A DNA stretch of 22,890 nt from a virus. The stretch covers positions 1 to 22,890 of the IMG/VR virus record IMGVR_UViG_3300010413_000182. One strand, 5' to 3'. The position numbers and the translations under genes are program-made. Every line of letters begins with the position of its first letter. The first letter of the stretch is position 1. The notes beneath the pieces are model-generated. The model was not told the origin of the DNA. It searched no databases and worked only from the letters and a program-made list of their open reading frames with translations. Of the stretch, positions 13,258 to 19,696 are shown in pieces.

Positions 13258-13890
13258 ATGAACAAAGGAACAAAAACTAAAACTGTGGGATTCGTGTCGT
13301 TTCTCATAATGCTAGGAGCACTGCTTGCTTTCGAGATCGTTAACTTCAGTACTACAGAGCACGTGCTTCTTGGCATTATGGGCAGAGACAACTTTCTTAC
13401 ACTATCGGTTGCTACATGGTTAGCGATTGCTTTCTGTGCAGCAGACTTTGGTGGTCTGTCAAGAATGTTTACAGAGGAGTCTAACTTCAAGAAAGAAAAA
13501 TCAGGCGTTAAGCTTATGACTGCTGTGTGGTTATTAGCTGCATCGTTTAATGCTGCATTAACTTACTGGTATGTTTCACAAGTTATGACTGCAAACGCTA
13601 GTTACATCCCCCCATTATTTAGGGGCAATGCAGACAATGTAGCTATTGGAGCAGCTATCTTTGTGCTACTAACTAGGTTTATCTTGGTGTCTTCATTTGC
13701 ACATATGATGGACGTTGGTGGCTTGAACATTAGTTTACCAAGTATGCCAAAGTTACCGTCAAGAAAAAAAGCACAAGGCGGGGGTTCTAGTAGGAGCTAT
13801 AGTTCTTCACCTACTGGTGAAACAAGAGTTACAGGACTTCCGCAGTCTTTTATTGCAGCTATTGAGGAAGACTCCCCAAAAGTGCTGTAA
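13258..13890 (+). CDS. Four-helix membrane protein (zero-frame product)
   Basis: A 210-residue protein with four predicted membrane helices near residues 10-30, 47-65, 86-107 and 128-150, then a cytosolic Ser/Gly-rich tail. The segment 'ATWLAIAFCAADFGGLSRMF' looks like a family I associate with Chloroflexota mobile elements, but I cannot confirm this without a search. GGAGG is seven bases before the ATG, and the gene has its own consensus promoter. Four codons before the stop comes C CCA AAA (13875-13881), a -1 slippery heptamer, and the -1 frame stays open for 59 further codons and encodes an HTH. So two products are likely: this short form and a longer one with a DNA-binding tail. The role is unknown. 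Confidence 0.8.
   Translation: MNKGTKTKTVGFVSFLIMLGALLAFEIVNFSTTEHVLLGIMGRDNFLTLSVATWLAIAFCAADFGGLSRMFTEESNFKKEKSGVKLMTAVWLLAASFNAALTYWYVSQVMTANASYIPPLFRGNADNVAIGAAIFVLLTRFILVSSFAHMMDVGGLNISLPSMPKLPSRKKAQGGGSSRSYSSSPTGETRVTGLPQSFIAAIEEDSPKVL
13875..13881 (+). other. Putative -1 ribosomal frameshift site (CCCAAAA)
   Basis: The zero frame reads C CCA AAA just before GTG CTG TAA. The pattern XXXYYYZ allows both tRNAs to slip back one base (CCC AAA). A purine-rich GAGGAAG at 13864-13870 could act as an upstream Shine-Dalgarno stimulator. No strong downstream stem is evident. Confidence 0.6.
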
Positions 13891-14060
13891 CACCAGTTAA
13901 GGAGAAGAAGAAGAAAAAGAAGAAAGATTCAAGGGATAATATCTTCGACAGGTTTAAAGAAAGCTGGTCTATCAATAAAGAAAAGCCTAATAAGGAATTA
14001 GCTGGTGAGTTTGGAGTTTCGGAAAGAACTATCTACAGATGGAAAAACCAATTAACATAA
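13881..14060 (+). CDS. HTH domain joined to the membrane protein by -1 frameshift
   Basis: This frame has no ATG, GTG or TTG between its upstream stop and the HTH, so it is unlikely to be translated alone. Reached by -1 slippage, it adds 59 residues: 'SAVTPVKE', a run of seven lysines, 'DSRDNIFDRFKESWSINK', then the HTH 'KPNKELAGEFGVSERTIYRW' and a short end. The full product would be 267 residues: four membrane helices, a basic linker and a DNA-binding HTH. If real, it would tether DNA or a regulator to the membrane. The alternative is a sequencing error or indel in this A/G-rich stretch, which would make one continuous gene with the same architecture. Either way, the HTH appears to belong to the membrane protein. 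Confidence 0.65.
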   Translation, partial: SAVTPVKEKKKKKKKDSRDNIFDRFKESWSINKEKPNKELAGEFGVSERTIYRWKNQLT

Positions 14061-14068
14061 GGAGAGGC

Positions 14069-14290
14069 ATGGCACAGGTACAGGTGGAAGTAAAAGCAAC
14101 AAGATATGGGAGTGTGAGGTTACTGGGGCAAACGTTTTATTATGATGAACGTTCGGAGTATACTCCTCAAACTGCTGCTCAAGCAAAACTATTTCAAGAA
14201 CTAATTGATACTGCTGAGGGCAGACAGCGCAGGAAACTAACAAAGCAAGAAGTAATTAGGATCATAGAACTAACTGAAAAATATGGATAA
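14069..14290 (+). CDS. Small protein of unknown function
   Basis: A 73-residue protein with a beta-rich first half (MAQVQVEVKATRYGSVRLLG) and a helical, charged second half ending 'EVIRIIELTEKYG'. The ATG at 14069 has AGGAG four bases upstream; the frame is open earlier, but that part overlaps the HTH and lacks a site. It follows the HTH frame by eight bases, and its stop overlaps the next start. No family is recognised. Confidence 0.7.
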   Translation: MAQVQVEVKATRYGSVRLLGQTFYYDERSEYTPQTAAQAKLFQELIDTAEGRQRRKLTKQEVIRIIELTEKYG

Positions 14291-14474
14291 GCAGACCACA
14301 ACGATAAGAACATTACTAAATACGCAGTCTGGCATAGCACATTTTGTAAGCGGAAATAAAACATTATGTGGGCTTACCATTGATCATAAGTTTCTTCATG
14401 TTAAAACCATAGCTCGTTTGTGTGATGTGTGCAAAATAAAGATGCCTGGGCACACAGTCTATATACAAAAATAA
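14283..14474 (+). CDS. Small Cys/His zinc-binding protein
   Basis: A 63-residue protein with 'IAHFVSGNKTLCGL' and 'RLCDVCKIK'. The order His, Cys, Cys-x2-Cys is a small zinc site found in many tiny phage proteins of unknown function. The ATG overlaps the stop region of the previous gene, so it is co-translated. It is the last gene before a bidirectional terminator. Confidence 0.72.
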   Translation: MDKQTTTIRTLLNTQSGIAHFVSGNKTLCGLTIDHKFLHVKTIARLCDVCKIKMPGHTVYIQK

Positions 14475-14497
14475 AACCCCCTACTTGGGGGTTTTTT
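14473..14497. terminator. Bidirectional terminator between convergent genes
   Basis: AAAACCCCC-TACTT-GGGGGTTTTTT forms a stem with a T run on either strand. On the minus strand the same bases encode the last codons (Thr, Pro, Lys) and the stop of the 14481-14714 gene, so the stem is partly coding. It serves both the rightward block ending at 14474 and the leftward operon. Confidence 0.88.
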
Positions 14498-14714
14498 CTT
14501 CTGGATATTTAACCCTAAAACCTAGATACCAAAAGATTGTAGCTAGTAATAACGTTGCTATAGGTACAACCCATGCTTGTGATGCGTGCCAATACCCTAT
14601 AGAGTATCCAAAAAATAGCATAGCAACGCTATAATAAAATGTTTTTGTTATTGTTGCATTAAGTTTGTCTAATAGTAATTGTGTTCTTTGATAATAGAAG
14701 TCATCATCTTTCAT
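14481..14714 (-). CDS. Small two-helix membrane protein (holin-like size)
   Basis: A 77-residue protein with two predicted membrane helices (about residues 27-43 and 47-66), separated by a short turn with 'YWHASQ', and charged ends. This is the topology of a class II holin, but no lysis gene is next to it, so the call stays open. GGAG lies eight bases before the ATG, which overlaps the stop of the upstream gene. The terminator stem lies over its last codons. Confidence 0.7.
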   Translation of the reverse strand: MKDDDFYYQRTQLLLDKLNATITKTFYYSVAMLFFGYSIGYWHASQAWVVPIATLLLATIFWYLGFRVKYPEEKTPK

Positions 14715-15169
14715 ATTTCCATCTCCAATTGATTGTACTCATCTAAGTATTTTTCCAGCTTGGTTGACAAAGTAATGTCTAGGTCTTTATAAACATTAAC
14801 TACGTCGAAAGCTTTAGCAGCTACAAGAAGGTCTTTAACATCCTTAGTGGGCACAAGAAAATCTAGATGATCATGAATGATTAACCACATAACCACGCTC
14901 TTATCATCATAGGCGTGCAACTCTTTTTCACGAATCGTAACATCATTTGTTATTTTCTTTGTACTTCCATCGTATGCTTTTATTGCTGCCTGTGTTATTA
15001 GATTTCTAGTTCTAGCAAGCCTTGCATTTATATTGTTAATTTTTTCAACAAGTTCTACATACTCTTTCTCTGCTTCAAGCTCAGCTTTTCTAGCTTTAGC
15101 TTTATCCAGGGCATCCCTGTTTCCAGCAGTGTCAACAATTAGATCGTGTATTAAATTAAGATAATCCAT
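14711..15169 (-). CDS. Coiled-coil phage protein of unknown function
   Basis: A 152-residue protein. Residues 15-65 are a charged coiled coil (ALDKAKARKAELEAEKEYVE and on). The second half, with 'DVTIREKELHAYDDKSVVMW', 'VKDLLVAAKAFDVVNVYKD' and 'DITLSTKLEKYL', follows a pattern I know from conserved small phage proteins found near SSB or exonuclease genes; their function is not established. AAGGAG seven bases upstream of the ATG is formed by the last codons of the glycoside hydrolase gene, so the two are coupled. Confidence 0.72.
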   Translation of the reverse strand: MDYLNLIHDLIVDTAGNRDALDKAKARKAELEAEKEYVELVEKINNINARLARTRNLITQAAIKAYDGSTKKITNDVTIREKELHAYDDKSVVMWLIIHDHLDFLVPTKDVKDLLVAAKAFDVVNVYKDLDITLSTKLEKYLDEYNQLEMEI

Positions 15170-15170
15170 T

Positions 15171-16184
15171 TTAGTACTCCTTATAAATATACCATGCTGG
15201 TTTAGGTACGCTCTTCCAAACTAGGTCGGTATTTCTCCAACCATTGTTAGCAAGAGTGTACCACCTGATAAATACTATTTCATTATCATAAGCTTTTTCC
15301 AGCAAGTTTTTCAAATATACTGCCTGCTCTTTTTCGACAGCAGGATTAGAACAATCATACCATGCGTCCTCACAGGAATAACTTGTCTCAGAAAGCTCTA
15401 ATGGTTTATCTGTTAATGTCCTAGCAAAATTAGCTTGTATAAACGGGTAGCTTGTCAAACCACTACTAGGCCATCCTGGGTAAGCATGGAAAGAAAAACG
15501 ATCAAACATTCCATACTTAGCAAATCCAGTAGCAAATTTTTTATGGCGGTCATTATACATACTAAACATTAACTCACCGCCAACTATTGTCATGTTTGGA
15601 TGAGCCTCTTTTATTATTGGGTAAATATGTGCCATGAACTTACCAAACTCTTCACCCCCAAAATACTCCGCATTTAAATCCCCCCAACAACCAATGTAAT
15701 AATCCATACCATTACCAAGTTCTTCTGGTGCAGGCTCAGGCTCATTCCAAATACTTATTGTATAAGGATCATACCGATCTAATACTTCGATTACCCTTTG
15801 AGCATATGCAGTATAATACTCTGGTTTAGGAGGAGAGCACTCTTTATCTGGATATACACGCCATTCTACTGGAGCATTTTTAATCTGTATAGTATACTGC
15901 AATCCATGCTTTTCTATTTCACCGATTGCCATATCAGGTCTATCCCAACTAAGATCACTGAATGTTATATACGTGCCAATTATTCCCCCTGGTTTAGCGA
16001 ATTTAAAATCTGGATCATCCTTTCTGATACCTTCTAAATATGCAGCAAGAACTACCTTTGGATACCTATTATAAACTATTGGAAGGTTTACTGTAAACTT
16101 TTCTTCTACTAACGGTGCTGGTGTAGGTTTTATAACAGAACAGGCAGTTAATAAAAGAAGTAAAATCAGGATTAATTTTTTCAC
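15171..16184 (-). CDS. Lipoprotein glycoside hydrolase (clan GH-A TIM barrel)
   Basis: A 337-residue exported lipoprotein. The GTG at 16184 has GGAGG five bases upstream and is preferred over the ATG at 16196, which has none. The N-terminus is a lipoprotein signal (KKLILILLLLLTACS) with Cys15 as the lipidated residue. A Pro linker and 'NLPIVYNRYP' follow, then a TIM-barrel domain. The acid/base Glu148 is in 'ISIWNEPEP' and the likely nucleophile Glu266 in 'LELSETSY', the two glutamates of clan GH-A (GH5/GH39-like). Extra Cys pairs suggest disulphides, as in an exported enzyme. It would act on a sugar polymer at the cell surface. It does not look like a tail depolymerase, because it is signal-anchored and far from tail genes. 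It is likely cargo that alters the infected cell's surface or nutrition. The substrate is unknown. Confidence 0.85.
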   Translation of the reverse strand: MKKLILILLLLLTACSVIKPTPAPLVEEKFTVNLPIVYNRYPKVVLAAYLEGIRKDDPDFKFAKPGGIIGTYITFSDLSWDRPDMAIGEIEKHGLQYTIQIKNAPVEWRVYPDKECSPPKPEYYTAYAQRVIEVLDRYDPYTISIWNEPEPAPEELGNGMDYYIGCWGDLNAEYFGGEEFGKFMAHIYPIIKEAHPNMTIVGGELMFSMYNDRHKKFATGFAKYGMFDRFSFHAYPGWPSSGLTSYPFIQANFARTLTDKPLELSETSYSCEDAWYDCSNPAVEKEQAVYLKNLLEKAYDNEIVFIRWYTLANNGWRNTDLVWKSVPKPAWYIYKEY

Positions 16185-16185
16185 C

Positions 16186-16241
16186 TTGACCTCCATGAAC
16201 TATTATGGTATAATTATACCACATATCCATAAAAAAGGAAA
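16186..16241. promoter_or_regulatory. Overlapping divergent promoters sharing a palindromic -10
   Basis: Rightward: TTGACC (16186-16191), 17 bases, TATAAT (16209-16214). Leftward: TATAAT (16213-16218, minus strand) with TGTGG before it, but a poor -35 near 16236. Both lie in the perfect palindrome GGTATAATTATACC (16207-16220), so only one polymerase can bind at a time. The rightward -35 also overlaps the ribosome binding site of the hydrolase gene. Confidence 0.8.
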
Positions 16242-16250
16242 GGGTTAAAC

Positions 16251-16409
16251 ATGAATGAATGGAGATATACAGACGTTATTAATAGCTGTAGAGACTTATG
16301 GCAGTTTGGGCAGGATGAAACTTCTGGGGGTTGCTGTGCCATTATACTGTTATTAGGGTTTGCAGGGTTTATTAGCTTTTGTTTTATAGCAGCTTTACTA
16401 GGAGTGTAA
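16251..16409 (+). CDS. Tiny single-pass membrane protein
   Basis: A 52-residue protein, MNEWRYTDVINSCRDLWQFG..., whose second half is one hydrophobic helix starting at 'GGCCAIILLLGFAGF' and ending at 'ALLGV'. A purine-rich GGAAAGGG lies upstream of the ATG and the rightward promoter is about 30 bases away. It is the first gene of the plus-strand accessory transcript, and its stop is one base before the next ATG. Function unknown. Confidence 0.65.
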   Translation: MNEWRYTDVINSCRDLWQFGQDETSGGCCAIILLLGFAGFISFCFIAALLGV

Positions 16410-16410
16410 T

Positions 16411-16617
16411 ATGGAGCCTGATCCAAAAGGTGGTACACAACCAATAGGGGAATTAGTATTAAAAGATGTACAAGATAGAATAGACCTTGGCTTAAAAAGG
16501 TATGGAACTTTACTTAAAGCTGATAATGGTCGAAGAGCTTTGTATGATGCTTATGATGAGGTGCTCGATCTAGCAATGTATATAAGACAAGAAATCTACG
16601 AAAGGTATGGTGAATAA
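16411..16617 (+). CDS. Small helical phage protein, possibly MazG-like
   Basis: A 68-residue protein with the pattern 'VLKDVQDRIDLGLKRYGTLL' then 'NGRRALYDAYDEVLDLAMYI'. Similar short phage proteins with 'G..RYG..L...nGR.al.dAydEalDl..Y' are sometimes annotated as MazG-like nucleotide pyrophosphohydrolases; the acidic residues in 'DAYDEVLD' could bind metal. The match is from memory and the domain is shorter than a full MazG, so activity is uncertain. AGGAG is six bases before the ATG. Its stop overlaps the next start (TAATG). Confidence 0.7.
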   Translation: MEPDPKGGTQPIGELVLKDVQDRIDLGLKRYGTLLKADNGRRALYDAYDEVLDLAMYIRQEIYERYGE

Positions 16618-16781
16618 TGAATCTACCAAGAGTGCTTATAAAAGGACTACTCGCAGCATTTACGGGTGCTGTATTTATGATAGTCCTTGGAGACTACTTT
16701 GATCTATCAGAGTTTTGGAGAACTGGAGTTTTTGTATTAACAACGTTTGCTTGGTGGAGTGTTTTACTGGAGAACGAATAA
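16617..16781 (+). CDS. Tiny two-helix membrane protein
   Basis: A 54-residue protein with two hydrophobic segments, 'LLAAFTGAVFMIVLG' and 'GVFVLTTFAWWSVLL', joined by a short acidic loop. Both ends overlap neighbours (TAATG at the start and at the end), so it is coupled to both. Function unknown; the two-helix hairpin would also fit a holin. Confidence 0.65.
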   Translation: MNLPRVLIKGLLAAFTGAVFMIVLGDYFDLSEFWRTGVFVLTTFAWWSVLLENE

Positions 16782-17119
16782 TGGATAGCTTTTTAGGAAC
16801 GCTTATCGTGTATATCTGTATTATTCCTGCCACATTTATTCTAGGTGGATTAGGAATTAAAAAGGTTTTAGAGGTAGTCGGCGCTCTTAAAACTGAAGAT
16901 ATGTATGTAGAAGTACCACAGGTTTTATATACAGAAGATGTTGTTGGTGCTGGAATAGAGGCATACCAAAGAACCTTACCTACTGGAGCAAGCAGAGTTA
17001 ATCAGAAATTAGTATTAATGTGGGATACTAAAGTGCCAAGAGCTTATGCAGAAAGGCGCTATCGTGAAGAAATAGAGGAGTATGGTGCTAGTGTAAATGT
17101 ATTTATAAAGGAGTTTTAA
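16781..17119 (+). CDS. Membrane-anchored protein of unknown function
   Basis: A 112-residue protein. Residues 4-25 are a membrane helix (FLGTLIVYICIIPATFILGG); the remaining part is a soluble domain with 'YVEVPQVLYTEDVVGAG' and a charged end (YAERRYREEIEEYG). The frame is open further upstream, but the ATG at 16781 has GGAG about eight bases before it and abuts the previous stop. It is followed with no gap by the HExxH protein, and the two may work together at the membrane. Confidence 0.7.
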   Translation: MDSFLGTLIVYICIIPATFILGGLGIKKVLEVVGALKTEDMYVEVPQVLYTEDVVGAGIEAYQRTLPTGASRVNQKLVLMWDTKVPRAYAERRYREEIEEYGASVNVFIKEF

Positions 17120-17905
17120 ATGAGCAATTTGTTAATTATACTAATTACGCTTGTTTTGCGTCTAGATATATTGTGGAACAAGCTACCAGAAAGACCAATG
17201 GATATGACTAAGGCTGCTGCTGTAGCCTTAGTTGACGAATTAGATCAGTACTATCCAGACAGTAACCCATTTGATCCTGAAGTTTATTTTGATAGTATTA
17301 GTGGAGCACCTCCTGGGTGGATAGCAGCAACAGCAGTACAAAGGGGCTTTGGTTGTACATCATCTATGGTTCTTAATGTAAATTTAGCATATGAAACCCA
17401 CCCGTTCTATAATACACCACTATGGGTATCTACTATAGCTCATGAGTTATATCATGTAAAGCAAGGAGCAGCATGTTTAATGCCAGAGCAAACAGTAGAA
17501 AATGCTGCTAGTATTGCTTCTCACGTAGCATTATATAATGCTTGGAGAGATGGTAACAGCCTAGCTTATTACGGATTGTTGTATAGTTTGCGCAGAGAAT
17601 TTACCTTAGCTGCTGCCGATCTAATGCTACAAGAAGACCGTGATCCTAATGAACTGTTTGATAGAATGAAGCTAACAACCAGCGAACGAGCATACTTTGA
17701 TAAAGCTGTATCAAATCCTAGCAAGTTGAGCAACCAGGGAAATCTTTATTGGACAGCCTTTGCTACACAGCTATTAACAGATGAAGACGGAGTATTTAGT
17801 AATCCAGCGTATGTTGAAGAGGTTGATACTAGTGAGCTAGCAGCATGGATATTAGGTTTAAAAACAAACCCAAGAATAATAAGACACGGTAGATACCAAA
17901 GATAA
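17120..17905 (+). CDS. Membrane-anchored HExxH metallopeptidase-like protein
   Basis: A 261-residue protein. A short hydrophobic N-terminus (LLIILITLVLRL) acts as signal or anchor. The motif 'STIAHELYHVKQG' gives zinc ligands His108 and His112 with catalytic Glu109. Glu127 in 'EQTVENAASIASH' is well placed as the third ligand, the gluzincin pattern (HExxH...E). The remaining part is helical, with a conserved-looking 'DRMKLTTSERAYFD'. AAGGAG lies six bases before the ATG. It probably acts outside the cytoplasm on a protein or cell wall peptide. A plain lysis enzyme is possible, but no wall-binding domain is seen. The metal site is clear; the substrate is not. Confidence 0.75.
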   Translation: MSNLLIILITLVLRLDILWNKLPERPMDMTKAAAVALVDELDQYYPDSNPFDPEVYFDSISGAPPGWIAATAVQRGFGCTSSMVLNVNLAYETHPFYNTPLWVSTIAHELYHVKQGAACLMPEQTVENAASIASHVALYNAWRDGNSLAYYGLLYSLRREFTLAAADLMLQEDRDPNELFDRMKLTTSERAYFDKAVSNPSKLSNQGNLYWTAFATQLLTDEDGVFSNPAYVEEVDTSELAAWILGLKTNPRIIRHGRYQR

Positions 17906-17962
17906 CTGTAACAAAATAGCGTTTACTACGTTTATCTATATATAGACTCCTAGGAGGGAATC

Positions 17963-18481
17963 ATGAAGATAAACCGTATTGTGAACGCTATCCTTATTTC
18001 TTTTTTGTTTATTCTTGCTGCTGTTGTTATGGTTAATGCACACAGCACATACGCAGCAAATATGAAATGCCCCAAGAATAAAGTCTGTTTCATTGCTGAG
18101 CATGAAGTCACACACGAAAAGGCGTGTAGATTTAATGCGAATAAACCCTGGCAGTGGGTGTTGGAGAATGGTAAGAAAATAAAGTGCGGTGAAGACGAAA
18201 AACCTAAGCCCTCTCCTACCCGCAGACCACCTAATCCAACACCTAAGCCAACAGATGTTCCTGATCCTACAGAGAAGCCTAAGCCAACAGATGCTCCAAC
18301 TGAACCTGCTGATCCTGTAGTAACAAAAGAGAAGGGAAATCCTACGCCAACAGTAGCAGTAATACAACCTACAGTAATAGTAGAAAAGTGTGATTGGTGT
18401 GATTTATTTAGACGTTTTGTGGAAGCCCACGAACGGCAAGCCGACGCACTAGAGGGGATAGAAAAAGAACTAGCTCGATAA
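17963..18481 (+). CDS. Secreted Pro/Thr-rich protein
   Basis: A 172-residue exported protein. Residues 1-32 are a signal peptide (basic MKINR, a hydrophobic core, then 'STYAA'). A small domain with four Cys (CPKNKVCF, then EKACRF and KIKCGED) follows, probably with two disulphides. Residues 80-125 are a Pro/Thr-rich spacer with repeated 'KPTD.P.PTE' units. A C-terminal part has 'CDWCDLFRRFVEAHERQADA' and a charged helix. Such spacers are typical of surface-exposed proteins and common in Chloroflexota. AGGAGG precedes the ATG by six bases. It could decorate the host surface or block re-infection; no function can be assigned. Confidence 0.75.
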   Translation: MKINRIVNAILISFLFILAAVVMVNAHSTYAANMKCPKNKVCFIAEHEVTHEKACRFNANKPWQWVLENGKKIKCGEDEKPKPSPTRRPPNPTPKPTDVPDPTEKPKPTDAPTEPADPVVTKEKGNPTPTVAVIQPTVIVEKCDWCDLFRRFVEAHERQADALEGIEKELAR

Positions 18482-18520
18482 GAGCTAGTTTTTCTTTTAC
18501 TCACACTGAGTAAACTTTTT
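18468..18520. terminator. Tandem terminator hairpins between convergent genes
   Basis: First hairpin: AACTAGCTC-GATAA-GAGCTAGTT, followed by TTTCTTTT on the plus strand and by CTTTTTC on the minus strand, so it works in both directions. Its left arm covers the last codons of the Pro-rich gene. Second hairpin: TTTACTCA-CAC-TGAGTAAA (18496-18514) followed by CTTTTTG. Confidence 0.82.
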
Positions 18521-18523
18521 GTT

Positions 18524-18703
18524 TCAGTATTTTGGGGGTTTAGTATTTACTGGTAGCCATGTTTCTTTAACATGGTGGGGATAATATTGCTCATGCTTTG
18601 TACATCGTGTACAACGGCGACGTATATCCATCTTAGGCGATCCTAGTTCCACGTTAACATAGTAGTGGTAGTTGTGCTTTCCTAACTTACACATTGTATC
18701 CAT
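18524..18703 (-). CDS. Small zinc-ribbon protein
   Basis: A 59-residue protein, MDTMCKLGKHNYHYYVNVEL..., with Cys5 and His10, then 'RRRCTRCTKHEQYY' with a Cys-x2-Cys pair and a His. The 'CkLGkH.y...' plus 'R.CtRCt..' pattern is a known type of tiny phage zinc ribbon. The ATG overlaps the stop of the nucleotidase gene (TGATG), so the two are coupled. Its end lies just before the tandem terminators. Confidence 0.7.
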   Translation of the reverse strand: MDTMCKLGKHNYHYYVNVELGSPKMDIRRRCTRCTKHEQYYPHHVKETWLPVNTKPPKY

Positions 18704-19272
18704 CAGTATGCCTCTATGTCAACAATATACTGTATAGTATCGAACACATTTCTAACACGTACGATCTTACGGCGATCCTGCTCAAGATTCCAAGGGATAT
18801 ATTTATTGTGTGGTCGGTCTACCAGAAACACAACACTACACACTTTAGATAGTGCAGCAGCATTTGTAGCACTATCTTCTAGAAATACTGCTATGTTGAA
18901 CTGCTTAGCGATCTTAGCTTTATCAGGATTAAAGATAAGTGCCCTCTCACTTGGGAACCCATTTTCCCTTAACCAAAAATTAGTAACGCTCACCAGATTG
19001 TGCGTAAGCGTTCTAGCAGTAACAAAGTATGGTGTATGTCCTAAATCCACCAGAAAACGCACAGAGGCAGCAGCATACTTGAAGGGGGTTACGTTTCTAT
19101 AAGTTTCTGGATCAGCAACAACCTCGTCACATATCTCTTTAGGGGCATTAGATTGATCGTGTAGAAACCATTTACTCTCATCATGAAAAGTATATCCCTT
19201 ATCCTCCAGTATCTTCTTCATTGTGCTATGCGTATCAGCTACCACACCATCTATATCTATTCCTATTCTCAT
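18703..19272 (-). CDS. HAD-superfamily phosphatase, 5'(3')-deoxyribonucleotidase-like
   Basis: A 189-residue HAD-fold enzyme. Motif I is 'IGIDIDGVVADT' (nucleophile Asp6 and Asp8), motif II 'YFVTARTL' (Thr), motif III the Lys in 'NPDKAKIAKQF', and motif IV 'AVFLEDSATNA' (Glu-Asp). Length and motif spacing fit the 5'(3')-deoxyribonucleotidase group, which removes phosphate from dNMPs; other phosphatases of this fold are possible. The ATG at 19272 has GAGGAG five bases before it, so the longer upstream reading frame is not used. It overlaps the previous stop (ATGA). It may tune nucleotide pools together with the ribonucleotide reductase. Confidence 0.83.
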   Translation of the reverse strand: MRIGIDIDGVVADTHSTMKKILEDKGYTFHDESKWFLHDQSNAPKEICDEVVADPETYRNVTPFKYAAASVRFLVDLGHTPYFVTARTLTHNLVSVTNFWLRENGFPSERALIFNPDKAKIAKQFNIAVFLEDSATNAAALSKVCSVVFLVDRPHNKYIPWNLEQDRRKIVRVRNVFDTIQYIVDIEAY

Positions 19273-19562
19273 GCTGTCTCCTCTGCTGGCACTACTAATA
19301 AATTCTCTGATAATGATATTGAAAAGATATAACCAGCTTTTGCAGTTTCCATATCTGGTGCTATAATTTCGCCAGCTTCTACCCATTTATAGCTCATGTA
19401 TATTTTATCTTTCAATACTGGACTTTTTACATATAGTGATCCATTCAAACCTCCTAAAGCTTTAAGCTCATTAGCCAGTGCATACTTATCTATTTTTAAT
19501 AAATTAAATATATCTAATCCTCTTGACCAGAAGCTATCAAACGGCTGTACTTTTGTAGTCAT
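19269..19562 (-). CDS. Unknown small protein, first gene of the nucleotidase operon
   Basis: A 97-residue soluble protein (MTTKVQPFDSFWSRGLDIFN...) with an N-terminal helical part and a beta-rich second half ('GSLYVKSPVLKDKIYMSY', 'AGYIFSISLSENLLVV'). No family is recognised. AAAGGA lies about seven bases before the ATG, after an AT-only leader of about 80 bases. It overlaps the nucleotidase start. Confidence 0.7.
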   Translation of the reverse strand: MTTKVQPFDSFWSRGLDIFNLLKIDKYALANELKALGGLNGSLYVKSPVLKDKIYMSYKWVEAGEIIAPDMETAKAGYIFSISLSENLLVVPAEETA

Positions 19563-19646
19563 TTTATTTTCCTTTTAAAAAATTAAATTTTTATTGTTTT
19601 ATTTTAAAAAGATATTTTAATTTAAAATAATTTTTAATTGTGACTA

Positions 19647-19690
19647 ATTATATCACAACCCTAGACATTTGTAAAGACCTGTGGTATAAT
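19647..19690. promoter_or_regulatory. Interlocked divergent promoters, one giving a leaderless mRNA
   Basis: Rightward: TAGACA (19662-19667), 17 bases, TATAAT (19685-19690) with TGTGG before it. The start is expected at about 19697, which is the A of the next gene's ATG. Leftward: TTTACA (19670-19675, minus strand), 17 bases, TATAAT (19647-19652) with an extended TG. The two -35 boxes lie side by side, so the sites compete. Confidence 0.82.
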
Positions 19691-19696
19691 TGCTCT

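Noticed and set aside
17906-17962. Promoter before the Pro-rich secreted protein
   Set aside because: TATATA-like sequence is present but no -35 box is correctly spaced; the gene may be read from the upstream transcript.
17936-18504. Two long minus-strand open frames opposite the Pro-rich protein
   Set aside because: They mirror the Pro/Thr codons of the plus-strand gene, which has a signal peptide, a strong ribosome binding site and a terminator.
18557-18575. CCATGTT/AACATGG hairpin
   Set aside because: No T run follows on either strand and it lies within a coding gene; not called as a terminator or operator.
18598-18614. Perfect inverted repeat TTGTACA-TCG-TGTACAA
   Set aside because: It falls on the repeated Cys-Thr codons of the zinc ribbon in the 18524-18703 gene and is explained by coding; no promoter or T run is next to it.
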